A DNA stretch of 64,000 nt from JAJDXO01 sp965213765. GTDB taxonomy: Bacteria; Pseudomonadota; Alphaproteobacteria; Rhodospirillales; UBA2165. Of this stretch, positions 1 to 8,859 are shown one piece after another. A model generated the notes under the pieces. That model worked only from the letters and a program-made list of their open reading frames with translations, searched no databases and was not told where the DNA came from. The position numbers and the translations under genes were made by a program. Location: contig OZ243926.1 of NCBI GenBank assembly GCA_965213765.1, forward strand, positions 3,410,001 to 3,474,000, read 5' to 3'. The stretch's first letter is position 1, and every line of letters begins with the position of its first letter.

Positions 1-840
1 CCAAGCCAGCAGACCGGTGGCCGGCAGCAGGAGGACAACGGCGATCCAGGCGCCGAGGCTCAAATCGATCCCCGGCAGCACCCCAAATCCAAGGAACTCC
101 ACCAACACCCCCAACGCGATCAGCACGATTGCCGCCGATATGATCCCCATCGCCGCGCCGCGCAGGCCGAGCATCATCGACCGGACGGCAAACTGGGCGG
201 CGATGTATCGGTCATGGGCGCCGATGAGGTGCATGACCTCGATTACTTCCCGATGGACGCCGAGCCCGGCCCGGGTGGTGAAGACGATGGTGCCGACGGT
301 TGCCACGCCGACAAGCAGGAAAATTAACACCCCAATTGCTTCTGTAGAGCGCAGCGCCCGCAGGAAGCCGGACATCCAGGCACCATGATCGTCGACGGCG
401 GCACCGGGCACGGCTCGCCTGAGGTGTTCGGTCAGGGTGGCGAGGGCCGGTATATCATCCCGATCGATTTCCACATCGATGATTTGAGGCAGCGGCAGCT
501 GGCTCGCATCCGCGGCGGCGCCGAGCCATGGTTTCAACAGCTCGCGGACTTGGCGCGGCGGCAGCAGGGTAACCTCTTCGACCCCCTCGGTCGCCTCGAG
601 AATTTTGATTGCCGCGGCGGCGCGCCGCTTATCGGTGCGTTCGTCCTCGCCTGCCGGGAGTTGAACCGTCAGGGTTTCGGAAAGACCCTTGTCCCATGTG
701 CTCGCGAGGTCACTGAGCGCGAAAACCCCGGCCAATGTCAGAGAGGCCAGGAACACCATGAACGCGGTGAGCCAAGGCAGGTAGCGGCTGGAATCGTCGC
801 GCTCAAAGGGCAGATCGGTCCGGCGGCTTAGGAGCGCCAT
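1..840 (-). CDS. ftsX: Cell division protein FtsX, 3' end missing
   Basis: Membrane subunit of the FtsEX ABC-type complex, which couples ATP binding by FtsE to activation of periplasmic peptidoglycan hydrolases at the septum. The reading frame from the ATG at 840 runs off the window edge without a stop, so the C-terminus is missing. The visible protein has a cytoplasmic start (MALLSRRTDLPFERDDSSRY), a first membrane span at about residues 22-44, a periplasmic domain containing LPLPQIIDVEID, then further hydrophobic spans. The order of elements fits FtsX. The ftsE stop codon lies two bases upstream, so the two genes form one operon. Confident from partner and layout, although the distal part cannot be seen. 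Confidence 0.88.
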   Translation of the reverse strand, partial: MALLSRRTDLPFERDDSSRYLPWLTAFMVFLASLTLAGVFALSDLASTWDKGLSETLTVQLPAGEDERTDKRRAAAAIKILEATEGVEEVTLLPPRQVRELLKPWLGAAADASQLPLPQIIDVEIDRDDIPALATLTEHLRRAVPGAAVDDHGAWMSGFLRALRSTEAIGVLIFLLVGVATVGTIVFTTRAGLGVHREVIEVMHLIGAHDRYIAAQFAVRSMMLGLRGAAMGIISAAIVLIALGVLVEFLGFGVLPGIDLSLGAWIAVVLLLPATGLLAW

Positions 841-842
841 GG

Positions 843-1565
843 TTAGAGCCTCCTTGAGCGGGGCAAGGTTTCCACCGTCGCGGCCGGTTCGGACTCCCTG
901 TCCTCGATGGAAAGACGGCCGCCCTCAAGATGCATGATCGGGTGCAGCGAGGAAGAGATGAGGCTCTTGTTGTGGGTGGCGATAACCACCGTCGTGCCGA
1001 GCCTATTCAGCTCCTCGAACAGATGGAGCAGACGCGCGGCAATGCGGTCATCCACATTTCCCGTCGGTTCATCGGCGAGCAGCAGCTTGGGTTGGGAGAT
1101 CACCGCCCGGGCGATGGCGACGCGCTGCTGCTGGCCACCTGACAGCGTCTCCGGCCATGCGGCCATATTCTCTTCCAGCCCGACCCAGGTGAGCAACTCC
1201 TCGACATGTTTCTTGATCTCCTTTTCTCTCATGCCGGATACCCGCAACGGCAGAGCGACATTGTCGAACGCGGTTTGATGGGACAGGAGGCGGAATTCCT
1301 GGAACACCACACCGATGCGGCGGCGTAGCGTCGGATAGTCGTCGCGGCGGAGGGAGGCGATGTCGCGACCGAAGAGGGATACGGAACCACGGGTCGGTTT
1401 TTTCGCCAGGTACATCAGGCGCATCAACGACGACTTCCCGGCGCCGCTTTCACCCGTAAGGAAATGGAACGAGCCCGGGGTCAGGGTGAATGACAGGTCC
1501 TGCAACACCTCGGGGCCCATCCCGTAGCGCAGGCCGACGGTTTGAAATCGGACGATTTCATCCAT
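843..1565 (-). CDS. ftsE: Cell division ATP-binding protein FtsE
   Basis: ATPase of the FtsEX divisome complex. The protein has a Walker A motif (GESGAGKS, residues 38-45), a Q-loop (VFQEFRLL), the ABC signature LSGGQQQRVAIARA and Walker B (LLLADEPTGN, the DEPTGNVD form typical of FtsE). The open frame extends upstream to 1619, but the ATG at 1565 (MDEIVRF) gives the usual family start and a 240-residue length. It is followed directly by ftsX. A divergent zinc-ribbon gene starts at 1759, so the roughly 190 bp in between should hold both promoters. EnvC, the hydrolase activator that FtsEX controls in E. coli, is also encoded in this window (27737-28981). Confidence 0.95.
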   Translation of the reverse strand: MDEIVRFQTVGLRYGMGPEVLQDLSFTLTPGSFHFLTGESGAGKSSLMRLMYLAKKPTRGSVSLFGRDIASLRRDDYPTLRRRIGVVFQEFRLLSHQTAFDNVALPLRVSGMREKEIKKHVEELLTWVGLEENMAAWPETLSGGQQQRVAIARAVISQPKLLLADEPTGNVDDRIAARLLHLFEELNRLGTTVVIATHNKSLISSSLHPIMHLEGGRLSIEDRESEPAATVETLPRSRRL

Positions 1566-1758
1566 GAGTCGCGGAACTCGGTTCGTTGATTTGGTGACCG
1601 CAGAATGGCACGGGGTCAAATGTCCCGTCCAGGGCGACGCGGGACGGCGTCTTGGCAGCCGGGCCGAATTTCAATTCCCTTTCGGACCTCTGGGGCGAGG
1701 TTGCGGTAAAATCGGCATTTACCTATAAGTAATTGAACATTCAACAGAACTTGCGGCA

Positions 1759-2667
1759 ATGCGCATCACCTGTCCGTCCTGCTCGACTTCATACGATGTC
1801 GACGGTTCCTTATTCGGCGATCAAGGTAGGTCAGTCCGCTGCACCAATTGTGGTCACCAGTGGCTTCAGGCGCGAATCGACGATCCGGCAGCCCAACCCG
1901 CCCCGCCGCCGCAGCCCGCTTATCCGGCCCCCTATCCGCCGCCCGGCTACGGATCACCGCCCGGATATCCGCCGTCTGGTTATCCGCCCCAGCCATATCC
2001 GGCGCCGTACCCCCATCCCGGGCAACCGCCGGCGGAGGCAGCCGCCGCACCTCAACCCGCACCTGCCGAGCCGCTCGGGCCCCTCATGGAAGAGACGCAG
2101 GAATTCGACGGGGACATCGAGCCCGATGACAACCCGGACCCGGACCCAATCTCTGAGGTGTATTCCGAGCCCGCTGCCATCGCCGGCGCGCAAGAGACCG
2201 ACCGCCGCGGCCTTTGGGTATCGCTGTCGGCGGTCGGCGCCGTCGTTATTATCCTGCTGGGCCTGGCGTTCGCCCGTGGTCCCATTGTTTCATTGGTCCC
2301 TGGTCTGGCGGGCGTTTACGCGCTGGTTGGCCTCGGCGAGACACTAGGTGCCGGACTGCGTATCGACCTCGGTCTGCCGACGCGGGAAGCCGAGGGAGAT
2401 GCGAAATGGATTCAAGTGAAGGGATCCATCACCAACGTCTCCGGCCAGCCGCGGATCGTGCCGGTGATCCGGATCTCATTGGCCGATGCGGCCGGCAACG
2501 AAGTCCGGCATCTGAACATCCTTCCGGCGAAGGATGAGTTGGCGCCCAAGGAAAGCTTCGAGTTCACCGGGCGCTTCGATAATCCGCCGCCCGCGGTGCG
2601 GCGGACCGATGTCCGGTTCACCGACGAAAAGGTCTCGGAGCCCGCGGGCGAGGCCCCGGCCCGGTAA
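1759..2667 (+). CDS. MJ0042-type zinc-ribbon / DUF3426 membrane protein
   Basis: Protein of 302 residues. It starts with a zinc ribbon (MRITCPSCSTSYDV, then VRCTNCGHQW; two CxxC pairs within the first 40 residues), the MJ0042 motif typical of alphaproteobacteria. A Pro/Tyr-rich low-complexity linker of about 50 residues with PPGY-like repeats follows, then an acidic stretch, one membrane span at about residues 155-175 (VSLSAVGAVVIILLGLAFA) and a C-terminal DUF3426-like domain (WIQVKGSITNVSGQPRIVPV). The role is unknown. The topology suggests a cytoplasmic metal-binding head and an extracytoplasmic domain. It is divergent from ftsEX and has its own terminator downstream. Confidence 0.85.
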   Translation: MRITCPSCSTSYDVDGSLFGDQGRSVRCTNCGHQWLQARIDDPAAQPAPPPQPAYPAPYPPPGYGSPPGYPPSGYPPQPYPAPYPHPGQPPAEAAAAPQPAPAEPLGPLMEETQEFDGDIEPDDNPDPDPISEVYSEPAAIAGAQETDRRGLWVSLSAVGAVVIILLGLAFARGPIVSLVPGLAGVYALVGLGETLGAGLRIDLGLPTREAEGDAKWIQVKGSITNVSGQPRIVPVIRISLADAAGNEVRHLNILPAKDELAPKESFEFTGRFDNPPPAVRRTDVRFTDEKVSEPAGEAPAR

Positions 2668-2677
2668 GCGGCAATAT

Positions 2678-2703
2678 CTGCCCGTCGGGCAGGTCTTTCT
2701 TTC
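2678..2703 (+). terminator. Intrinsic terminator after the zinc-ribbon gene
   Basis: Stem CTGCCC / GGGCAG with loop GTC (2678-2692), followed by the T-rich GTCTTTCTTT. It lies 10 bases after the stop codon at 2667. Confidence 0.65.
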
Positions 2704-3059
2704 CCGCGTCCATTTATACCCCCAGACGACATTCAGGTTTTTCACTGTTCTCGGCGGCACGATATGTGCGTCCCAATTCCGGACCGCCGTGCGTCCAATA
2801 GGCGGCGGAGGGAGAAGTCGGATGTCGGATCAATGCCCCAATGATGTAACCGGGCTACCGTCGCTCGCGGAGGAAGAGACACACCGGGACCCATGGGGAA
2901 GGCCGGACCGGTGCGCGGGCCGAACCGTTTGCCGCAAGGGAGGAGGCCCCGCTCGGTCTTTGTTTGACCGGCATGCGGCTGACCGCCCGCCTCGGCGAGG
3001 CCCTGACGGACGGCCTGCGCGCAATTCGCAAGACCGAGGCCCGAGAGCCGGAAACTGCT
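2704..3059. other. Gap with one weak small-ORF candidate and half a palindromic repeat
   Basis: No recognisable gene lies here. An ATG at 2822 follows a good Shine-Dalgarno sequence (GGAGGGAGAAG) and opens an 83-codon frame ending at 3073. The first 30 residues look protein-like (MSDQCPNDVTGLPSLAEEE), but the rest is Arg/Pro-rich and resembles a shadow frame. It could be a decayed or frameshifted small gene. At 3047-3063 are 17 bases identical to one arm of the large palindrome at 11556-11606. They overlap the stop codon of the next gene on the minus strand. Confidence 0.3.
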
Positions 3060-5522
3060 CTAGAAGCGCTTGAGCAAGCGCTCGATGTATTCCAGTTCCA
3101 GTTCGGGCCGCCAAAGATCACCGGCCCGCTTGCGAAGCTCATCAAGGATTTCCCGGGCGCGCTGAATTTCGGATTCGCCCGGAATCTCGACATTGCCGGT
3201 GGCGGTGCCGGTGGTGCCGTCTTCGTCCGCCGGACGTCCGAACGGATCCCTGTTGCCGGGCCGCAACCCTCTGAGCTCAGGTCCCTGGAAGCGGCCGATC
3301 CGGCCTGAACGCCCGAACCGGTTGCCGCGACCCAGCCGCCGGGCGAAGGCCCGTGCGGCATTCTGGGCACCCTGGCGCAGCGCTTCCAATGCCTTGGTCT
3401 GGGGACCGACCGCTTGCGAGGGTTGGCCCTGACCAAGCGCCTGCTCCGATTGCCGCATGGAACGTTCCGCTTGGCCGAGGTTTTGCGGAACCTGCCCCAT
3501 CATCTCGCCGAAACGCTGCATGAGTTCGCCCAACTGACGGCGGATGCCTTCCTGCTCTTCCTGGCTTTGTTCGAGGGGCGCATCCCCGGTCTCGCCTTCC
3601 TGTGAGCGCCGGAAGGTGTCGTCCAGGAGGCGTTGTTGACGTTGAATGATGCCCTGAAGCTCGCGCATCGCCTCTTGTGCTTCGCGGGACTGCCGCTGCT
3701 GCTGCCGGTTTTGGGCCTGGGCCCCCCGCAGGCTCTCCAGCATGCGCTGAAGCTGCGCCATCATTTCCCGCGCCGCGTCCCGGTTCCCCTGGCGCATCAG
3801 TTCCCGCGCCCGGTCCAGCATCCGCTGAAATTCCTCGTTGGACATGGTCTGCGTGTTGGGGTCCAGCTGCGGCAGTTCGCCGTTTTGCTCGAGCTGCTGC
3901 ATCAGCGCCGACAGGAACCGTTCCAGCGCCCGCTGGACCTCGTCCATCAAACGCTCCAGTTCCTCCAGGCTGGCGTTGTTCTCAAGCGCTTCGCGGAGGG
4001 CTTCCTGCGCCGCCCGGAGGTCTCGGCCGGCCAATGCCGACAAGCCTTCTTCAAGCTGCAAGGCGATATCCCAGAGCATCTTTTGAACGCCCGAGACCGT
4101 GCCGGTCTGTTTGTCCCGCGCCAAACGTTCGCGCGCTACCCGGATGGCCAGGTACACCGAGGTATTGTCCTGGAAGCGGTGGGGCTCGTCGCTGATGTTG
4201 TCCAGCTTCAAGGCGCTGAGAAGCCGGTTTTGTTTCGTGGCTTTGAGGTGTTTGCGCACCTCGACCAGTTCCCGGGCGACGACGTGGGTGAAGCGGCGTT
4301 CGGGAAGAACCACCGGTTCCACCGCGCTGACACCGGTCTGGCCGCGCTCGTCGGTCGCGATCAGGTGGACCAGCACCGGCAGACCCGCCCACACATGCGA
4401 GGTCAGATCGTGGGACGATTTTCCCTTGGCCGAGGTCGACCCCTCGCCCGGGAAGGGGAGGCGGAGGGTCATTTCGCTTTCGCCGTCCGGGATGGGCTCG
4501 CCATCAAGCCGGCGGACGGAGGCGGTGACGCTCTTCAGACCGTAATCATCCGTCGCCTCGAACGGTAGCCGAAGTTTGAGTTCGTTATTGGTTTCGGGCG
4601 CCGCCGTGAAGGTCACCACCGGTGCCTTGTCGGCGATCACCTCTATATCCCAGGCCGCCAATTCGCGGCCCTTTTGCTCAAGGCTGAGGCGCGATCCCTC
4701 GGTAATTTCCGCCTCCAGGTGATAGCCATCGGCCTCGACCCGGTTGAGTTCGGTCGCCGTCTCGTCGATGAGCAATGACGGTATCTGTCCGCCGCCGGAG
4801 ACCTGAACCAGGACCGTGCTGCCGGCGGGGACGCGGACGGTCCGGGCGTCCGTCGCCGCGGCCGGGCTTTCGGCTCGTTTGCCGGTGCCGAAATAAATCG
4901 GCGCGACCTGGGTGTAGGCGGGAGGTGTTATCCAGACGTCATAGGCGACGCGCTGCTGAAAGGCGTCCAAATCGAGGGGTGGCACCAGTGCACGGGAGAT
5001 ACGCTCGACCGGCTGATTGCCGGCGGCGACAAAGCCGATCAGCACAATCAGCACCAGCCCGGCGCGAACCGCCCACGGGTCTCGCCGGGTCAGGCCGGCC
5101 CTCGGCAAATTCAGCCTAAGTTCGTCGGCCCGTTCGGCCATCCGGCGCCGATGGGCGGTCCACAGCGCCTGCGCGGCGGGGTCATCCGATCCGGCTGCAA
5201 GTTCGTCGTCGAGGGCGGTGAGCGGTCGGTGGTCCAGGCCGCTATCGGTTTCGATCCGGTGGCGGGCCCGGATATCGCCGACGGTCGGCACACGGGTCAC
5301 CACCCGTTGGAGTAGGCCGGCAATGGCCACCAGAAAGGCGATGACGATGAAGGCATGCAGCCAAACGGGCAGCAGCGGCAGGACATCGAATAGGGCCAGG
5401 GCGAGCAGCAGCCCCGTCAGGCCGGCCGCGGGCCACAGGCGCGGCCACAAATCTTCGAAATGCAGGCCCGCCCGGGCGAGCCTGAGATATAAACCAAATA
5501 GCGGTCCACGCTTGATTTTCAT
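3060..5522 (-). CDS. TIGR02302 / DUF4175 family membrane protein
   Basis: An 820-residue protein of the alphaproteobacterial TIGR02302 (DUF4175) family. Two membrane spans lie near the N-terminus (about residues 30-75), and a third at about 150-170 (GLVLIVLIGFVAAG). A large extracytoplasmic part follows, containing YDVWITPPAYTQVAPIYFGT. The C-terminal half is helical and very Gln/Glu/Arg-rich (many QRQ, REL and EAM stretches at about residues 480-720), suggesting coiled coil. The biochemical function of the family is not known to me. It lies downstream of lysA on the same strand, 105 bp away. Its stop codon is embedded in the half palindrome at 3047-3063. Confidence 0.85.
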   Translation of the reverse strand: MKIKRGPLFGLYLRLARAGLHFEDLWPRLWPAAGLTGLLLALALFDVLPLLPVWLHAFIVIAFLVAIAGLLQRVVTRVPTVGDIRARHRIETDSGLDHRPLTALDDELAAGSDDPAAQALWTAHRRRMAERADELRLNLPRAGLTRRDPWAVRAGLVLIVLIGFVAAGNQPVERISRALVPPLDLDAFQQRVAYDVWITPPAYTQVAPIYFGTGKRAESPAAATDARTVRVPAGSTVLVQVSGGGQIPSLLIDETATELNRVEADGYHLEAEITEGSRLSLEQKGRELAAWDIEVIADKAPVVTFTAAPETNNELKLRLPFEATDDYGLKSVTASVRRLDGEPIPDGESEMTLRLPFPGEGSTSAKGKSSHDLTSHVWAGLPVLVHLIATDERGQTGVSAVEPVVLPERRFTHVVARELVEVRKHLKATKQNRLLSALKLDNISDEPHRFQDNTSVYLAIRVARERLARDKQTGTVSGVQKMLWDIALQLEEGLSALAGRDLRAAQEALREALENNASLEELERLMDEVQRALERFLSALMQQLEQNGELPQLDPNTQTMSNEEFQRMLDRARELMRQGNRDAAREMMAQLQRMLESLRGAQAQNRQQQRQSREAQEAMRELQGIIQRQQRLLDDTFRRSQEGETGDAPLEQSQEEQEGIRRQLGELMQRFGEMMGQVPQNLGQAERSMRQSEQALGQGQPSQAVGPQTKALEALRQGAQNAARAFARRLGRGNRFGRSGRIGRFQGPELRGLRPGNRDPFGRPADEDGTTGTATGNVEIPGESEIQRAREILDELRKRAGDLWRPELELEYIERLLKRF

Positions 5523-5627
5523 GCCTGATTCAACGTCCCCTTTGGCCGGGTTCCGTCGTTCGCGCCGCGCAAATTCGCCATCATCTATGCGCGTCGAAGT
5601 CTGTGCCCCTACCGAGCCCCGAACGGA

Positions 5628-6890
5628 TCAACCGTCTAGCCAGGGCGCGACGCTCTCGTGGGCCAGATAATCGTCTACCTCTATGCGTTCTCTGACAACC
5701 GCAAATTGATCGCCATGGACCAATATTTCAGGTGCCAGCGCACGAGAATTATAGGTCGAGGCCATGACCGCGCCATAGGCACCCGCGGTCCGAAACGCCA
5801 CGAGATCGCCGGATTTCATCTCCGGCATGGGAATCTGTTCGCCGAACGTGTCTCCGGTCTCGCAGACCGGCCCGACGATATCCACCGGTTCGCGCTCCAT
5901 ATCCGCCGATTCGGTGATTGGAACGATGGCATGCGAAGCGTCGTACAAAGCCGGGCGGATTAGATCGTTCATGGCCGCGTCGAGGATTAGAAACCGCCGC
6001 GTGGCCCCTTCCTTGACGTAGACCACGCGACTCACCAAAACGCCTGCATTTCCGGCGATCACGCGGCCCGGTTCGAATAGGAATCGGCAGTCGAGATCTC
6101 CGATGACGTCTCTTACCATGGCACCGTACTCGGCCGGGCTGGGCATCGGCGTGTCGTCGTAAGGGGTGCCCAATCCGCCGCCGAGATCCAGGGTGCGGAT
6201 TTCAAAGCCGCCGGCCTGCAGCATCGCTGTTACGTCGCGCAGCCGGGCGAAGGCATCCCGGTAGGGCTGGAGATCGGCGAGCTGTGAGCCGATGTGCATG
6301 GCGAGGCCGACCAACTCGACATGCGGCAAGGCCGCGCCGGCGGTAAACACTTCGTGAGCCCGGGTCCATTCGACGCCGAACTTGTCTTCCCGGCGTCCGG
6401 TGGAGATTTTGTCATGAGATCCGGCGTCGATATCGGGATTGAGTCGGACGGCGGCGCGGGCGGTCCTTCCGAGTTCTCCGGCGACCCGGTTGACGGCCTC
6501 GAGCTCCGGTTCCGATTCGACGTTTATCTGCAGGATATCCGCCTGGATGGCCTTGCGGATTTCGTGCTCGGTCTTGCCGACGCCCGAAAACACGATTTTG
6601 TCGGGCGACATGCCGGCCCTGAGGGCCCGGGTGAGTTCGCCGCCCGAAACCACGTCGGTGCCGGCGCCGTTTGCGGCGAGGATCTTCAGAACCGACAAAT
6701 TGGAGTTCGCCTTCGCCGAATAGCACACCGTTGCGTCGAGGGGCGCGAGGCCGTCCATGAAGACCCCGATATGCCGCTCGATCGTGGCCGTCGAATAGCA
6801 ATAGAACGGCGTCCCAACCTCATCGGCGATGCGGTCGAGGGGCACGTTCTCGGCGTGAAGGACGCCGTCGCGGTATTCGAAGTGGTCCAT
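5628..6890 (-). CDS. lysA: Diaminopimelate decarboxylase
   Basis: PLP enzyme of fold type III that decarboxylates meso-diaminopimelate to L-lysine, the last step of the DAP pathway. Features seen: the PLP lysine in CYSAKANSN (about residue 60), HIGSQ, the glycine loop LDLGGGLG, the FEPGR motif and the C-terminal CETGDTF with GAYGAVMASTYNSR. The length of 420 residues is normal. It is the third gene of an argH-lptM-lysA operon with tight spacing, an arrangement typical of Proteobacteria. Confidence 0.96.
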   Translation of the reverse strand: MDHFEYRDGVLHAENVPLDRIADEVGTPFYCYSTATIERHIGVFMDGLAPLDATVCYSAKANSNLSVLKILAANGAGTDVVSGGELTRALRAGMSPDKIVFSGVGKTEHEIRKAIQADILQINVESEPELEAVNRVAGELGRTARAAVRLNPDIDAGSHDKISTGRREDKFGVEWTRAHEVFTAGAALPHVELVGLAMHIGSQLADLQPYRDAFARLRDVTAMLQAGGFEIRTLDLGGGLGTPYDDTPMPSPAEYGAMVRDVIGDLDCRFLFEPGRVIAGNAGVLVSRVVYVKEGATRRFLILDAAMNDLIRPALYDASHAIVPITESADMEREPVDIVGPVCETGDTFGEQIPMPEMKSGDLVAFRTAGAYGAVMASTYNSRALAPEILVHGDQFAVVRERIEVDDYLAHESVAPWLDG

Positions 6891-6916
6891 TCGTCAGTCA
6901 GCTCTGTTTGGCCGGT

Positions 6917-7054
6917 CTATCGGGTCGGATATTGCCGGGGATATTCCTGCTTGGCGTCAGGCGGCGGTTCGAGCGCGGATTTTTTTCCGCACGCGGCAAG
7001 GACCGGCAGCAAAATAACTGCCGCCATGAGGAAGGCCAGTCGTCGCCGTGTCAT
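6917..7054 (-). CDS. lptM: LptM-type small lipoprotein
   Basis: A 45-residue lipoprotein. It has a basic start (MTRRR), a hydrophobic segment and a lipobox LAAC whose cysteine is residue 22, followed by GKKSALEPP and a short charged/Pro tail. The LAACG-K-K pattern and the place between argH and lysA match LptM (formerly YifL), known in E. coli to help LptD maturation in the outer membrane. The ATG overlaps the argH stop codon (TGATG), so translation is probably coupled. The family assignment rests on motif and neighbourhood. Confidence 0.82.
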   Translation of the reverse strand: MTRRRLAFLMAAVILLPVLAACGKKSALEPPPDAKQEYPRQYPTR

Positions 7055-8478
7055 CAGCCGCCTCCGTCCAGGAATCGGCGCCGTGCCTCGGCGCAGGCGC
7101 CCGCCACATTGGCGGGCGCGGTCCCGCCATAGCTTACCCTGCTGGCCACCGATTCCTCCAGACCCAGGACCGAATAGATGTCGTCGGTAATTCCGGGTTC
7201 GACGGAATGAAAGTCGGCCAACTCAAGGTCTTCCAACGGGCAGGACTTCTTTTCGGCAAGTTTTACCAGGTTTCCGGTCACGTGATGTGCTTCGCGGAAC
7301 GGCATGTCCAGATTCCTGACCAGCCAATCCGCCACATCGACCGCGTTGGAGCCCCCGGCGGCGGCGGCAACCCTCATCCGGTCTTCATCGACCCGCAGGT
7401 CGGTGATCATGCCGGTCATGGCGGCAAGGCACAGGTTGAGCGCGTCGGCGGTTTCAAATACTGGTTGTTTGTCCTCCTGCATGTCCTTGCTGTAGGCCAG
7501 CGGCAGGCCCTTCATTACCGTGAGCAGGCCCATCAGCGTCCCGAATATGCGGCCGGATTTGGCGCGCACCAGTTCCGCGGCATCCGGGTTGCGCTTCTGG
7601 GGCAGCATGGAACTGCCGGTCGAAAAGGCGTCCGAGAGCGTGATAAATCGAAACGACTCGCTGGCCCAGATCACCATTTCCTCGGCGAGTCGCGACAGGT
7701 GCGTTGCGGTGATGGCCGCGGCGGCCAGGAACTCAATGGCGAAATCCCGGTCCGAAACAGCATCGAGAGAATTGGCCGCCGGCCGGTCGAAGCCGAGCGC
7801 ATCCGAGGTCGCCTGCCGGTCGATGGGCAATGATGTTCCCGCCAACGCCCCGGATCCCAAGGGGTTCTCGTTGAGCCGCGCCCGGCAGTCGCCAAACCGG
7901 CTCCGATCCCGCCCGGCCATTTCCACGTAGGCCAACAGATGATGACCGACCGTCACCGGTTGGGCGGTTTGCAGATGGGTGTAGCCCGGCATGATCGTGG
8001 CTGCGTGGGCCTCGGCAACGGTGATCAGCGCCGACTGAAAGCTCCTCAGCCCGCCATCCAGTTGGTCGATGGTATCCCGGACCCATAGCTTGAAGTCCGT
8101 CGCCACCTGGTCATTTCTGGACCGGGCGGTGTGCAGTCGGCCGGCTGCCTCGCCGATCAACTCCGCCAGCCGTCCCTCGACGTTCATGTGGATGTCTTCG
8201 AGTGCGGCTTTGAATTCGAAATCGCCATTCCCGATTTCGGACAGAACCTGATCGAGCCCGCCAAGGATCGCGTCCCCATCTTCGGGCGCAATGATTCCTT
8301 GACGCACCAGCATTTCGCAATGCGCCTTGGAGGCGGCGATATCCTGCCGGTAGAGGCGCCGGTCGAAATCGATGGAAGCGTTGATCTCTTCCATGATTTG
8401 CGACGGACCCGCCTCGAACCGGCCGCCCCAGATGGAGCTGGCCCGGGATTCGCCCTTTGTGTGCCGCCCGGACGCCAT
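7054..8478 (-). CDS. argH: Argininosuccinate lyase
   Basis: Splits argininosuccinate into arginine and fumarate in the cytoplasm, the last step of arginine synthesis. The family signature GSSMLPQKRNPD is present at about residue 285. Other conserved blocks are SRNDQVATD, the TxLQxAQP block (YTHLQTAQPVTVGHH) and the N-terminal MWGGRF-type start (IWGGRFEAGP). The length of 474 residues is normal. It is the first gene of the argH-lptM-lysA operon. Confidence 0.97.
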   Translation of the reverse strand: MASGRHTKGESRASSIWGGRFEAGPSQIMEEINASIDFDRRLYRQDIAASKAHCEMLVRQGIIAPEDGDAILGGLDQVLSEIGNGDFEFKAALEDIHMNVEGRLAELIGEAAGRLHTARSRNDQVATDFKLWVRDTIDQLDGGLRSFQSALITVAEAHAATIMPGYTHLQTAQPVTVGHHLLAYVEMAGRDRSRFGDCRARLNENPLGSGALAGTSLPIDRQATSDALGFDRPAANSLDAVSDRDFAIEFLAAAAITATHLSRLAEEMVIWASESFRFITLSDAFSTGSSMLPQKRNPDAAELVRAKSGRIFGTLMGLLTVMKGLPLAYSKDMQEDKQPVFETADALNLCLAAMTGMITDLRVDEDRMRVAAAAGGSNAVDVADWLVRNLDMPFREAHHVTGNLVKLAEKKSCPLEDLELADFHSVEPGITDDIYSVLGLEESVASRVSYGGTAPANVAGACAEARRRFLDGGG

Positions 8479-8577
8479 TAGCCGCTGGCCCCGGTGGAGG
8501 CTGTGAGGTGTCTGGTCATGTCAGATCTGCCCCGAAAAGCGTAATCGGCGGCTATTCTGTCCATATCGGCTCAGCAA

Positions 8578-8805
8578 TCAAGTGCGCTGGCCCGTAATGT
8601 CCCGAAAGTTGCGGGCCTCGAAGTATGTGATCGCGCACGCCATGATCTCCTCAGCCATTGGGCGTTCAGCGTCGCGGCCGGCGTTTTCCAGCATGGAATT
8701 GCCGCCAAGCCCCGGTGCCGCGATTTCTGCCTCGGTCCCTTGGATGGCCCGGGACAAGGCGCATATCCCGGTCCGTGGCTCGAAGGCGCGCTCCTCCTCC
8801 GCCAT
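8578..8805 (-). CDS. Small hypothetical protein
   Basis: Possible 75-residue acidic protein (MAEEERAFEPRTG at the start, ITYFEARNFRDITGQ near the end). The codon before the ATG is GTG, which could also start it. I do not recognise a family, and no strong ribosome-binding site precedes it. The composition is balanced, unlike most shadow frames here, and no other gene occupies 8479-8859. It lies 54 bp after the pepP-like gene on the same strand, so it could be its last operon member. Confidence 0.4.
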   Translation of the reverse strand: MAEEERAFEPRTGICALSRAIQGTEAEIAAPGLGGNSMLENAGRDAERPMAEEIMACAITYFEARNFRDITGQRT

Positions 8806-8859
8806 CACACTTGGGGGTTGCCGCTAGGACTTTCAATGTCCGGCAACCGGCACCGGCGG

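Noticed and set aside
3633..4568. Long plus-strand frame of 311 codons
   Set aside because: Antisense to the Gln/Glu-rich part of the DUF4175 gene. Composition is that of a shadow frame.
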